A stretch of 64,000 nt of DNA from positions 62,001 to 126,000 of the forward strand of contig CAKTFN010000003.1 in the NCBI GenBank assembly GCA_934561055.1, given 5' to 3'. The notes beneath the pieces were generated by a model, which ran no database searches, was not told the DNA's origin, and saw nothing but the letters and a program-made list of their open reading frames with translations. Shown piece after piece: positions 8,831 through 17,394 of the stretch; the stretch's first letter is position 1, and each line of letters starts with the position of its first letter. The position numbers were made by a program, and so were the translations under genes. The stretch comes from an uncultured Eubacteriales bacterium. GTDB taxonomy: Bacteria; Bacillota; Clostridia; Oscillospirales; Acutalibacteraceae.

Positions 8831-9724
8831 TCATTTGCTCATGATTTTTTTCGGAAGAAGAAGTCCTGCTTTGCTGTCCGAAATTCCGACGCCGAGAAAA
8901 TCCTTTTCCGGCGAAAAAACGCTGTAAAGACCCTTGTCCTTTGTCTTTTTATTCAGCCGTTCAAGAAAAAGCTCTCCGCCGTTTGAAAAGCGCTTTGCCT
9001 GATTTTCCGTAACGGTTATCCCTTCAAACGAAAGAACGTCTTCAATCGGAACAACCGCCTCAAAAAGCCTGTCCGTCTCTTTGAGTTTTTCAAGTTCCTC
9101 AAGCGTGAAACACCGTTCGATTGAAGCGGCGTTTGCTTTCACCCGTCTGAGAGATGTCATAACAGCCTTTGTCGAAAGTGCTTCTCCGATGTCTGCAATC
9201 AGCGAACGGATATAAGTTCCGGCCGAGCAGGCAACGTAAAGTTTTCCCTCATGACTTTTTTCATCGTAGGAGAGAAGGCGAAGGTCGGTGATGTTGATTT
9301 TCCGCTTCTCACGTTCGATGCTTTCGCCCTTGCGTGCAAGCTCATAAAGACGGATACCGTCTTTTTTAAGTGCGGAATACATCGGCGGAAGCTGAAGCGT
9401 TTCGCCTTTGAATTTTTCCAATGCGGCTTCAACCTCTTCTTTTTTCACCGAAACGTCGCAAACGGACAAAACGTTTCCCGTAATATCCAGCGTGTCGGTT
9501 TCTTTTCCGAAGAGGAACGAGGCTTCATAGGCTTTTCCCGTTTCGGGAAGAAGGTCAATGAACCTTGTTGCCGCGGAAAGAGCAACAACCATTGCGCCCG
9601 TTGCCATCGGGTCAAGAGTTCCGGTGTGACCGGACTTTTTTTCACCGAAAATCCGCCGAACTTTTGCACAAAGCAAAAACGACGAAATATCCTTCGGCTT
9701 GTCAACAAAAACAAATCCGTTCAC
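8831..9724 (-). CDS. truB: tRNA pseudouridine(55) synthase
   Basis: Makes pseudouridine 55 in the T loop of elongator tRNAs. The 297-residue protein carries the TruB signature HTGTLDPMATG, with its catalytic Asp near residue 38. It also has the FKGETLQLPPMYSALK segment and the SAGTYIRSLI motif, then a short C-terminal PUA-like extension. The start is GTG at 9724. It sits 13 bp after nrnA and 41 bp before ribF, inside the rimP-infB operon. Confidence 0.95.
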   Translation of the reverse strand: MNGFVFVDKPKDISSFLLCAKVRRIFGEKKSGHTGTLDPMATGAMVVALSAATRFIDLLPETGKAYEASFLFGKETDTLDITGNVLSVCDVSVKKEEVEAALEKFKGETLQLPPMYSALKKDGIRLYELARKGESIEREKRKINITDLRLLSYDEKSHEGKLYVACSAGTYIRSLIADIGEALSTKAVMTSLRRVKANAASIERCFTLEELEKLKETDRLFEAVVPIEDVLSFEGITVTENQAKRFSNGGELFLERLNKKTKDKGLYSVFSPEKDFLGVGISDSKAGLLLPKKIMSK

Positions 9725-9737
9725 ACTTTCTGTCTCC

Positions 9738-10685
9738 TTAAAAATACTTTTTCATTTCGTCAAGGACGGCCTTTTTCGCTTCTTCGAGCGAACATTCAAA
9801 CTGGCAGCCCGCCGCCCTTGCGTGTCCTCCTCCGCCGAAAGCACCGCAGAATACGGCCGCGTCAAGTCCTTCGTGGGTACGAACCGAAACTTTGAATGAA
9901 CCGTCCTTTTTTTCTTTGAACGTTATTCCTGCCCGAACTCCTTCAATCTGGCGTGAAAGCGCAACAATTGCGTCGCAGTCTTCTTCGCCGCAGGAACAGT
10001 CGGAAAGCATCTTCTGAGTGACGACAATCACGCTGACTTTTCCCGCAAAATAAAGTTCGAGCGAAGCAAGGCAAAGGCTTTGAAGCTTCAAAAAGCCCGG
10101 CTTTTTTGTTTCAAACATTCTTACGTTGACTTCGCCGTGCCTTGCGCCGAGTTCAATCAGTTCGGCGGCAATGCGATGGGTTCTCGGTGTAACGTTTGAA
10201 TAACGGAAGCACCCCGTGTCGGTTGAACAGCCGGTATAAAGCCTTGTTGCGATCTCTGTGTCAATCCTGACTCCGAGTTCTTTGATGATAATATAAAGAA
10301 TCTCACAAACAGAGGCGGAATCGCCTTCAAGGTAGGTTTCCTTTGCAAAAAGTTTATTCGTCAAATGATGGTCAATCGCAAGGGAAACCTTGTTTCCGAA
10401 CTTTTCGTTCGTCTCTTTTCCGAGAAGGACTTTATCCGCAACGTCAACGCTGACAACAAAACCGCTTTTCTCCGGAACATCGTCGCTTTCGGCAATAAGA
10501 AAGCGGTATTTTTCCGGAATCGGGTCGTTGTTTATAAGCTTTGCCTTTTTTCCGAGGCTGCGCAGCGCCAAAAGGAGCGCAAAGCCGCCTCCGAGCGTGT
10601 CGCCGTCCGCATTCGCATGGGTGAGAATGAGAAAATTGTCGTTCTCTTTCAGGAGCGAAACGGCACGCGTTAAATCAATCTTCAT
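9738..10685 (-). CDS. nrnA: DHH-family oligoribonuclease / pAp phosphatase
   Basis: A DHH/DHHA1 phosphoesterase expected to degrade short RNA oligomers (nanoRNA) and/or dephosphorylate 3'-phosphoadenosine 5'-phosphate. Motifs include HANADGDTLGG near the N-terminus, the DHH triad in AIDHHL, and the C-terminal DHHA1 motif GGGGHARAAG that binds substrate. ATG at 10685 is chosen because a GAGG site lies 9-10 bases upstream. A 12-codon extension would overlap rbfA deeply without a better site. The product is 315 residues, normal for NrnA. It overlaps the end of rbfA by 11 nt, consistent with translational coupling. Confidence 0.9.
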   Translation of the reverse strand: MKIDLTRAVSLLKENDNFLILTHANADGDTLGGGFALLLALRSLGKKAKLINNDPIPEKYRFLIAESDDVPEKSGFVVSVDVADKVLLGKETNEKFGNKVSLAIDHHLTNKLFAKETYLEGDSASVCEILYIIIKELGVRIDTEIATRLYTGCSTDTGCFRYSNVTPRTHRIAAELIELGARHGEVNVRMFETKKPGFLKLQSLCLASLELYFAGKVSVIVVTQKMLSDCSCGEEDCDAIVALSRQIEGVRAGITFKEKKDGSFKVSVRTHEGLDAAVFCGAFGGGGHARAAGCQFECSLEEAKKAVLDEMKKYF

Positions 10686-11037
10686 CGTGTGTTCCTCTTC
10701 TTGCTTTGTCAAGCTTTTCAAAGAGCTTTACACCCTGTTCAACGGAATCGTCCGCAACAAATCTGATTTCCGGAGCCTTTCTCAGGTGAAGACGGTTTCC
10801 GACTTCACGTCTGATCAATCCCGTTGCGGCGGTGAGACCTTTGACGGCCTCCTTCGCTTCGTCAATTCCCGAAAGGGCGCTGACAAAAACTTTTGCAAAT
10901 GAGGCGTCGGGGCTGACCTCAACCCTCACAACGGTGAGCATTTTATCTTTCACGCGCGGATCCTTGAGTTCACGGATCAGTGCGGTAATTTCCCTTCGTA
11001 TGTCTTCGGACACACGGTCTTTTCTGAAACCTGCCAT
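10675..11037 (-). CDS. rbfA: 30S ribosome-binding factor A
   Basis: A small KH-fold protein of 120 residues that helps mature the 16S rRNA 5' end in 30S subunits. The N-terminus RKDRVSEDIRREI and the middle VRVEVSPDASFAKVFVS are typical of RbfA. It follows infB by 51 bp in the standard order, and the stop overlaps the nrnA start. Confidence 0.95.
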   Translation of the reverse strand: MAGFRKDRVSEDIRREITALIRELKDPRVKDKMLTVVRVEVSPDASFAKVFVSALSGIDEAKEAVKGLTAATGLIRREVGNRLHLRKAPEIRFVADDSVEQGVKLFEKLDKARRGTHDED

Positions 11038-11088
11038 AGCAATAATTTCCTTTCTCTCAAGGCGGTTTTATTGCCTTGAGCGGAAGAA

Positions 11089-13578
11089 TCATTCTCTGTA
11101 TTCTTCCATCATGAAGGCTTCAAGAATGTCGCCTTCCTTGATATCATTGAACTTTGTAAGGCCGATGCCGCATTCAAAGCCGGACGCAACTTCCTTAACA
11201 TCATCTTTGAAACGGCGAAGCGAAGCGATTTCATCCTCCGCAACAACAATACCGTCGCGGACAACACGAATCTGTGCGCTTCTTGTGACCTTTCCGTCGA
11301 GAACGTAGCTTCCGGCAATTTTTCCTGCGGAAGAAAGATTCATGACGGTTCTGACTTCAACTTTTCCGAGCGGAACCTCACGGAACTTCGGAGCAAGCAT
11401 TCCCTTCATTGCCGCTTCAACTTCTTCGATGCAGTCATAAATAACACGGTACATTCTCATTTCAACGCCTTCACGCTCTGCGGTTGCCTGAGCGTTTGCG
11501 TCCGGGCGAACGTTGAAGCCAACGATGATTGCGTTTGAAACGTTTGCAAGCATAACGTCCGAATCGTTGATTGCACCGACGCCGCCGTGAATTACACGAA
11601 CGCGAACTTCGTCGTTTGAAAGCTTTTCAAGGTTTTGCTTAACGGCCTCAACCGAACCTTGAACGTCTGCCTTGACAACGATTGCAAGCTCTTTCATTTC
11701 GCCTTCTTTAAGCGATGAGAAAAGGTTGTCGAGCGTAACCTTGTGGAACGCCTTGAACTGTTCTTCCTTTTCCTTTTGCTTTCTCTGTTCAACAAGTTCT
11801 CTTGCAAGCTTTTCGTCCGAAACGGCGTCAAAGCTGTCGCCTGCGTTCGGAGTTTCCGCAAGACCGGTAATTTCAACGGGAACCGAGGGGCCGGCCTCTT
11901 TGAGACGTCTTCCGTTTTCGTTAACCATTACACGGACACGGCCGACCGCCGTTCCGGCAACTATAGTGTCGCCCGAATGAAGAGTACCGTTCTGAACAAG
12001 AAGCGTTGCAACGGGGCCGCGACCCTTGTCAAGTCTTGCTTCGATAACAACGCCCTTTGCCGGTCTGTTCGGGTTGGCCTTGAGTTCCGCCATTTCGGCA
12101 ACAAGAAGGATTGATTCAAGAAGCGAGTCAATACCCATCTGGGTCTTTGCCGAAACGGGAACGCAGATTGTGTCGCCGCCCCATTCTTCCGGAACAAGGT
12201 TGTATTCTGTGAGCTGCTGTTTGATTCTGTCGGGGTTTGCGCCTTCTTTATCCATTTTGTTGATTGCAACGATAATCTGAATTCCGGCCGCTTTTGCGTG
12301 GTTGATTGCTTCAATCGTCTGCGGCATGATTCCGTCGTCCGCGGCAACAACCAAAACTGCAATATCAGTTGCCATTGCGCCTCTTGCTCTCATTGAGGTG
12401 AAGGCGGCGTGACCCGGAGTGTCAAGGAAGGTGATCATCTGGCCGTTGCATTCAACTCTGTAAGCACCGATGTGCTGAGTGATTCCGCCGGCTTCGGTTG
12501 CGGTGACGGCGGTGTTTCTGATTGCGTCAAGAATTGAGGTTTTGCCGTGATCAACGTGTCCCATAACAACAACAACGGGATCGCGCTTTTGAAGATCCTC
12601 TTCCTTGTCTTCGCTGTCATCGATAATTCTTTCTTCGATTGAAACAACAACCTGCTTTTCAACCTTTGCGCCGAGTTCGGTTGCAACGATTTCAGCGGTG
12701 TCATAGTCGATAACCTCATTGACCGTTGCCATTACGCCGAGCGAGAAGAGCTTTTTGATGACTTCGGAAGCGGTCATTTTGAGCATTGAAGCAAGCTCGC
12801 CGACGGTGATTTCTTCGGGAACTTTGATTGTGATCTGCTTTTTCGCTCTTTCGGCGGCAATTCTCTTGAGTCTTTCCGCTTCGGTTTCACGCTTTGAAGA
12901 GCGCATACCCTGCTTTCTGTACTGCTGGCTCTTTTGCTTGATCTTCTGCTTTGAAGAGCCCATGTCACGCATTTTGTTCGCCGGAGCGATCTGCTCGTAA
13001 CGTTCATTGTACTTTTCAAGGTCAACGTTGCTGCTTCTTGTGTCGATATGTTTCTTTTCGCCCTTTGTTCTTGCCTGAAGCGGCTTATTCGCTTTTTCCT
13101 TTGCCTTTTCTTCCTTCTTTGAAGGTGCGGCGGGAGCGGCAGCTTTCGGCTGTTCGGGCTTTTTGTTTTCGGACTTCTTTCCGTCCGTTGCTTTTTCGCC
13201 CTTCTTTTCGGGTTTTCTTTCGGCTTTCTTTGCGTCCTGTTTCAAAGGCTTTTCGGTCTTCTTTTTGGCTTCCTTCGGCTTTGCTTCCTTTTGAGCGGGA
13301 GCGGCCTCGGCGGCCTCAGGCTGCACGTTTTCTTCTTTTGAAGCGGCGTTTTTCTTTTCGGTCTTTTCCTTTTCTCCGGCCGCAAAATATTCGTCAAACG
13401 ATTCAACCTGATTCTGCTGAGTAATCGTTTCAAAAATGAGGTCAAGTTCCGAATCCTCAAGAGCGGTTGAGTGCTTTTTCGTTTCTGCGGAATCACCGTC
13501 AAGAATTTCGAGAATCTTTTTGCTGTTTACACCGAAATCTTTTGCAACCTCGTGAACTCTGTATTTATCTCTCGGCAT
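11089..13578 (-). CDS. infB: Translation initiation factor IF-2
   Basis: A GTPase that delivers fMet-tRNA to the 30S subunit. The 829-residue protein begins with an IF2_N domain (MPRDKYRVHEVAKDFGV). A long Lys/Glu/Ala/Pro-rich low-complexity region follows, then a second IF2_N copy. The G domain has GHVDHGKTS (G1), GGITQHIG (G2), DTPGH (G3), NKMDK (G4) and SAK (G5), then domains II, III and the tRNA-binding domain IV. ATG at 13578 is chosen: AAAGGAATGATTAC precedes it and it leaves a 4-bp gap to ylxQ. An upstream start at 13611 would overlap that gene. Confidence 0.97.
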   Translation of the reverse strand: MPRDKYRVHEVAKDFGVNSKKILEILDGDSAETKKHSTALEDSELDLIFETITQQNQVESFDEYFAAGEKEKTEKKNAASKEENVQPEAAEAAPAQKEAKPKEAKKKTEKPLKQDAKKAERKPEKKGEKATDGKKSENKKPEQPKAAAPAAPSKKEEKAKEKANKPLQARTKGEKKHIDTRSSNVDLEKYNERYEQIAPANKMRDMGSSKQKIKQKSQQYRKQGMRSSKRETEAERLKRIAAERAKKQITIKVPEEITVGELASMLKMTASEVIKKLFSLGVMATVNEVIDYDTAEIVATELGAKVEKQVVVSIEERIIDDSEDKEEDLQKRDPVVVVMGHVDHGKTSILDAIRNTAVTATEAGGITQHIGAYRVECNGQMITFLDTPGHAAFTSMRARGAMATDIAVLVVAADDGIMPQTIEAINHAKAAGIQIIVAINKMDKEGANPDRIKQQLTEYNLVPEEWGGDTICVPVSAKTQMGIDSLLESILLVAEMAELKANPNRPAKGVVIEARLDKGRGPVATLLVQNGTLHSGDTIVAGTAVGRVRVMVNENGRRLKEAGPSVPVEITGLAETPNAGDSFDAVSDEKLARELVEQRKQKEKEEQFKAFHKVTLDNLFSSLKEGEMKELAIVVKADVQGSVEAVKQNLEKLSNDEVRVRVIHGGVGAINDSDVMLANVSNAIIVGFNVRPDANAQATAEREGVEMRMYRVIYDCIEEVEAAMKGMLAPKFREVPLGKVEVRTVMNLSSAGKIAGSYVLDGKVTRSAQIRVVRDGIVVAEDEIASLRRFKDDVKEVASGFECGIGLTKFNDIKEGDILEAFMMEEYRE

Positions 13579-13582
13579 GTAA

Positions 13583-13912
13583 TCATTCCTTTCTCTGTTT
13601 ATCTTGTTCAAACATTGACAAAAGCTTTTTTGAAAAGCCTTCGTCGTTTATGGAAATAACGGCAGCTTTTGTGCCGATTGCTTTTGAAAGTTCTTTAATT
13701 CCGAAATCCGCTTTCAAAACGGGGATGTTTTTGTTTTCATAGGAGCAGGCATGTCTGACTTCCCTTTCAAGCCTTTCCGACGCGTCAAAGCAAAGAACGC
13801 AAAGTTTCGCTTTGTTTTTCACAATGCTTTCAATCACTGCGTCGTGGCCGGGGGCGAGCCTTCCGGCTCTTCTTGCAAGGCCGAAAAGAGAAAGAATTTT
13901 TTCCTCATTCAT
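13583..13912 (-). CDS. ylxQ: L7Ae/L30e/Gadd45-family RNA-binding protein (YlxQ)
   Basis: A 109-residue protein of the L7Ae/L30e fold, thought to bind kink-turn RNA or ribosomal RNA. The signature is LFGLARRAGRLAPGHDAV near the N-terminus, with KLCVLCFDAS after it. It overlaps the end of rnpM by 8 nt and ends 4 bp before infB, the standard nusA-ylxR-ylxQ-infB cluster. Its precise job in Firmicutes is not well settled. Confidence 0.9.
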   Translation of the reverse strand: MNEEKILSLFGLARRAGRLAPGHDAVIESIVKNKAKLCVLCFDASERLEREVRHACSYENKNIPVLKADFGIKELSKAIGTKAAVISINDEGFSKKLLSMFEQDKQRKE

Positions 13913-14192
13913 TCTCTTTCATCTCCTTTTCCATCCGGTCAAAAACTTCCTCCGGAATTTTGCAGGAGAGCGCACGCTCAATTCTTTTTGCCTTTCTTGC
14001 GGCGGCAAGGCAGGAAGCTTTTTTGCAAACGTATGCCCCGCGTCCGGCTTTTTTTCCGGTCAGGTCAAGACTGATTTCATAATCGTCCTCGCCTTCGCCC
14101 GTTTTCGTCTTAACGACTCTGACGAGCTCTTTTTTCGGAAGCATTTCGTTGCAACCGAGGCATTTTCTCATCGGAACTTTTTTTGCGTGCAT
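13905..14192 (-). CDS. rnpM: YlxR / RnpM, RNase P modulator
   Basis: A 95-residue basic protein of the YlxR (DUF448) family, reported in Bacillus to bind RNase P RNA. The family signature is clear: PMRKCLGCNEMLPKKEL at the N-terminus and GRGAYVCKKASCL in the middle. It lies between nusA (24-bp gap) and ylxQ (8-nt overlap). Confidence 0.92.
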   Translation of the reverse strand: MHAKKVPMRKCLGCNEMLPKKELVRVVKTKTGEGEDDYEISLDLTGKKAGRGAYVCKKASCLAAARKAKRIERALSCKIPEEVFDRMEKEMKENE

Positions 14193-14216
14193 GATTTTTC
14201 TCCTTAAAGTAAAAAA

Positions 14217-15293
14217 TTATTCTGCGCTTTCGCCGGGCTTTTCAATCTGTTCGGAAGAAGCGGAAAGCGGCTTGATGTCAATCTTCCAGCCGGTGAGTCT
14301 TGCGGCGAGGCGAACGTTCTGACCCTTGTTTCCGATTGCGAGCGAAAGCTGGCTGTCGGGAACAACAACGTGGCAGCACTTTTGAACGTCTTCGTCAACG
14401 TCAACGGAAAGAACCTGAGCCGGAGCGAGAGCGGCGGCGATATATTCGGCCGGGTCTTCGCTGTAGCGGACGATATCGATTTTTTCTCCGCCGAGCGAAT
14501 CGATGATGTTGTTGACTCTCTGACCTCTCTGACCGATGCAGGCGCCGACTGCGTCAACGTTTTCGTCCTTGCTGTATACGGCGATTTTTGTTCTTGAACC
14601 GGCTTCTCTTGAAACGGACATGATTTCAACAACGCCGTCATAAATTTCCGGAACTTCGGTTTCAAAAAGTCTCTTGACAAGACCGGGATGTCTTCTTGAA
14701 ATGCTTGCGTAGCTCGTTGTTCCCTCTTCTTTGATTGAAGCAACGTAAACTTTGATGAGCTGGCCGGGCTTGAGGTTATCGTTCGGAAGCTGGTCGGCCT
14801 TCGGGAAGAAAGCGTTCGCTCTTCCGATTTCGATTGTTGCGTCTCCGGTTTCCTGGTCAACCATCTGAACCTTTGCGGTGACAACTTCCTGAAACCTGTT
14901 CTGGAACTCCTTGGAAGCGAGTTCTCTTTCGGCCTCTCTGATGCCCTGGCGGATAACGCTCTTTGCGGTTTGGGCAACGATACGTCCGAATTTTTTCGGG
15001 TCAAGGTTGATTTGAACAACCGAACCGACCTGTGCGTTCGGGTCATAGTTTCTTGCTTCTTCAAGGGTCATTTCGGCCGCGGGTTCGGTAACTTCGTCAA
15101 CAACGTCAATGTTGACATAAACGCTCATCGTCTGCTTTTCGGGGTCAATCTCGCAAACAACGTTGTCGCGGTTTCCGTACTGATTCTTGGTTGCGGAGAT
15201 AATTGCCGCCTTGATCTTTTCATAGATATAATCGGCTGAAATTCCTTTTTCGGTTTCGAGAAGCTTTACCGCTTCAAAAAAATCCTTGTTCAT
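14217..15293 (-). CDS. nusA: Transcription termination/antitermination factor NusA
   Basis: Binds RNA polymerase and RNA to modulate pausing, termination and antitermination. The 358-residue protein has the NusA N-terminal domain (MNKDFFEAVKLLETEKGIS), then S1 (about 130-195) and two KH domains containing GACIGQRGQRV and AIGNKGQNVRLAA. There are no C-terminal acidic repeats, as is usual in Firmicutes. ATG at 15293 matches the conserved family start. The in-frame extension upstream would intrude into rimP and lacks conserved sequence. Confidence 0.96.
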   Translation of the reverse strand: MNKDFFEAVKLLETEKGISADYIYEKIKAAIISATKNQYGNRDNVVCEIDPEKQTMSVYVNIDVVDEVTEPAAEMTLEEARNYDPNAQVGSVVQINLDPKKFGRIVAQTAKSVIRQGIREAERELASKEFQNRFQEVVTAKVQMVDQETGDATIEIGRANAFFPKADQLPNDNLKPGQLIKVYVASIKEEGTTSYASISRRHPGLVKRLFETEVPEIYDGVVEIMSVSREAGSRTKIAVYSKDENVDAVGACIGQRGQRVNNIIDSLGGEKIDIVRYSEDPAEYIAAALAPAQVLSVDVDEDVQKCCHVVVPDSQLSLAIGNKGQNVRLAARLTGWKIDIKPLSASSEQIEKPGESAE

Positions 15294-15354
15294 GTTTTTA
15301 TAATCAATCCTTTCCGGTATATTACAAAGTTTGTTTTTTCTTTTTGCGTCCGAA

Positions 15355-15825
15355 TCAAAAATCAAAATCGTCAAGCTTTATCCATGACGTTTCCTTTTTT
15401 GTTACGGAAAGACCGCTTTCATCTTCAAAACGGACGGTAACAAGGCCGTTGTCATAGCTTTCGAGAATTCCGGAGAATTCCCTCTTTCCGTCAACGGGGC
15501 GAATCGTTTTGAGCTTAACCTTTTCGCCGATGTACTTTTGAAAATGTTCGTCTCTGACAAGTTCGCGTTCAACGCCGGGTGAACTGACCTCAAGGCAATA
15601 CGCCTGCTCAATGAGATCCGCCTCGTCAAGCGGCTCGTTGAGTGCGCGGCTCATTTCAACGCAGTCGTCAATTCCGACGCCGCCGTCCTTGTCAATGAAG
15701 ATTCTCAAAAACCAGCCGGTTCCCTCTTTGAGAAAGCGGATATCCCAAATTTGAAGTCCGAGCTTTTCCGCAATCGGCTGTGCGATTGCACGAACGGCCG
15801 AAATGGTGTTCGAGTCTTTTGCCAT
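15355..15825 (-). CDS. rimP: Ribosome maturation factor RimP
   Basis: Assists late 30S subunit maturation. The 156-residue product has the conserved LRIFIDKDGGVGIDDC segment, then the EVSSPGVER motif, then a C-terminal SH3-like domain. ATG at 15825 is preferred over TTG at 15831 because AAGGGG lies eight bases before the ATG. First gene of the operon, downstream of a strong promoter and a structured leader. Confidence 0.95.
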   Translation of the reverse strand: MAKDSNTISAVRAIAQPIAEKLGLQIWDIRFLKEGTGWFLRIFIDKDGGVGIDDCVEMSRALNEPLDEADLIEQAYCLEVSSPGVERELVRDEHFQKYIGEKVKLKTIRPVDGKREFSGILESYDNGLVTVRFEDESGLSVTKKETSWIKLDDFDF

Positions 15826-15859
15826 ATGCAATACCCCTTTTTATTTTAATCTTGAAAAC

Positions 15860-15975
15860 ACATTTAAGAATCGTCAAAACCCAATCAAAGCCGGCTTTTC
15901 AAAACCGGCCGCCGACCGGTTAAAAGGCAATAAAGAAGAGCGGACTTCAAAAGCCCACTCTGAGTTTCACAATTC
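15860..15975 (-). ncRNA. Candidate rimP leader RNA
   Basis: The region between the promoter and rimP folds into at least two hairpins on the minus strand. One is an 11-bp stem (15951-15961 with 15937-15947, two G-U pairs, 3-nt loop, AGAGUGGGCUU arm) followed by a U-rich stretch. The other is a 6-bp AACCGG/CCGGUU stem around 15905-15925. An 'AGAGUGGG...' hairpin before rimP is, from memory, common in Firmicutes and described as a rimP leader motif. Autoregulation by an operon product is possible but not shown here. Confidence 0.6.
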
Positions 15976-15985
15976 TACCTTGAAT

Positions 15986-16014
15986 ATAATACCACAACAA
16001 AACGTAAATATCAA
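15986..16014 (-). promoter_or_regulatory. Promoter of the rimP-nusA-infB-ribF operon
   Basis: TTGATA (16009-16014), 17 bp, TATTAT (15986-15991) on the minus strand, about 160 bp before rimP. It is the only good promoter seen upstream of the eleven co-directional genes. Confidence 0.75.
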
Positions 16015-16100
16015 GCCTTTTGAGCATTTATTTTTCCGTTCTTTCAAAGATTCCCGTTTTGGTTTTATGTCACGTTTCGTTTTCCTCGTTCTAAAGGGTC

Positions 16101-16163
16101 AAAAAACGGGCGGATATTTCCCTTCCGCAAACGGTGCTTCCCGCTTTGAAAGAAAATATCCGC
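16101..16163 (-). terminator. Terminator of the ATP-grasp gene
   Basis: Minus-strand stem GCGGATATTT with AAATATCCGC (16154-16163 and 16110-16119), long loop, then CCCG and a six-U tract, 15 bp after the stop codon. Confidence 0.7.
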
Positions 16164-16177
16164 ATTGTCTTTTCGGT

Positions 16178-17197
16178 TTATAAATTTTCGTAACCGGGAA
16201 TTGCGTGAATCGTCGGAAGGATTCCCGTGTCTTTTCCGGAAAGGTTGTAGTTTTGATACATATCATATCCCGGAAGGACGTTTCCTTCAATTAGGAGCGG
16301 ACCTTCTTCGGTAATCGCCGCATCCCAACCGACATATCCGACCTGAGGAATAACGTTCGCCGCCTTTTTGCAAAGTTCAACCGCTTCTTTGTGCATCGGA
16401 ACTTCAAAATTCAAAAGATCGACTCCGGTCATCGGGTGAGTGGTATAAAAAAGGCCGGTTTTATCACAGAAGGCCTTTGAAGCGGCTTTTCCGTCCTCGC
16501 CGAGAAGGAAGTACATTCCGCCGCTCGTGATATTGTCAACGGCTTTCGTTCCGTTTCCGAAGCGGAGAAGGGAATAAAGATAATGAACCTCGCCGTTTTT
16601 ATCACGGAGAGTAACGATTCTGATTGAGTTGACCGAACTCGGGCAAAGTTCGTTCATGACGTGGTGCTGTTTGATTTTTTCTTCAATCAAAACCTGTCCG
16701 TTTTCTTTGAGTTTTTCATAAAGAGCCGAAAAATCGGTGTTTTCGTCGGTTTCAACCTTTTCAATCTGCTGGCCTCCGAACGAACGGGGATATTTTGCAA
16801 AAACGGTTCCGTGTTTTTTGCAAAAAGCCTCGAATTGCTTTTCATCGGCCTTTTCAAGGTTCAGCCAATCCCTCTTGATGAAATCGGAAAACGTTTCGTC
16901 GAATTTGAGCTTATCCTTGAAAAACGGCGTATATTCGGGATCGTTCGCCGAAGAGGAAAGCGCAACGTTTTTGTTGTATGTGAGGAAAGTGTCGCGTTTT
17001 GCGCCCTTGACTTTTGCAAAGCCGAAAACGGTGTAATCAAGATATCCGATTCCCCTTTTCGCCGCACAAACGCACATGTCCGCCGCCGTGAGAAGTTTGT
17101 TTGAACCGTAGTTTTTGTGAATTTGATTGATATACATATTCATGCGCTTAAAGCTCATAGATTTTACTCTTGCTTTAAAATTTGAAAAACTGCTCAT
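16178..17197 (-). CDS. Sugar-transfer-associated ATP-grasp protein
   Basis: A 339-residue ATP-grasp protein resembling the 'ATPgrasp_ST' family often found near polysaccharide or glycan genes. Visible features are the ATP-binding region FAKYPRSFGGQQI, the VLIEEKIKQHHVMNELCPSSVNS-type segment with SIRIVTL, and the metal-binding end GPLLIEGNVLPGYDMYQ. Such enzymes join a carboxylate to an amine or similar acceptor through an acyl-phosphate; the substrates here are unknown. It is monocistronic, with its own promoter and terminator, and no glycan cluster surrounds it. Confidence 0.75.
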   Translation of the reverse strand: MSSFSNFKARVKSMSFKRMNMYINQIHKNYGSNKLLTAADMCVCAAKRGIGYLDYTVFGFAKVKGAKRDTFLTYNKNVALSSSANDPEYTPFFKDKLKFDETFSDFIKRDWLNLEKADEKQFEAFCKKHGTVFAKYPRSFGGQQIEKVETDENTDFSALYEKLKENGQVLIEEKIKQHHVMNELCPSSVNSIRIVTLRDKNGEVHYLYSLLRFGNGTKAVDNITSGGMYFLLGEDGKAASKAFCDKTGLFYTTHPMTGVDLLNFEVPMHKEAVELCKKAANVIPQVGYVGWDAAITEEGPLLIEGNVLPGYDMYQNYNLSGKDTGILPTIHAIPGYENL

Positions 17198-17233
17198 TTT
17201 TTTACCTCTGTCATTATTTTTATCGCCGTGTTA

Positions 17234-17261
17234 ATTTTACCATGCCGTTTCGATTTGTCAA
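17234..17261 (-). promoter_or_regulatory. Promoter of the ATP-grasp gene
   Basis: TTGACA (17256-17261), 16 bp, TAAAAT (17234-17239) on the minus strand, 37 bp before the start codon. Confidence 0.75.
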
Positions 17262-17332
17262 CAAGTCGGAAAAAGATATTACAAATTTTTAATAAAAGCA
17301 ATTGAAATTTGATAAAAAAGGAAAATAATTTC

Positions 17333-17361
17333 TTGACGAATTTTAATAATAGTGCTACTAT
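17333..17361 (+). promoter_or_regulatory. Promoter of the PPC-repeat protein gene
   Basis: TTGACG (17333-17338), 17 bp, TACTAT (17356-17361), 34 bp before the start codon. Confidence 0.75.
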
Positions 17362-17394
17362 AGTAATTACCAAAAAGAAATCGGAGGAATGATT

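Noticed and set aside
13579..13611. Upstream start for infB
   Set aside because: It would overlap ylxQ; the ATG at 13578 matches the conserved IF-2 start and has a ribosome binding site.
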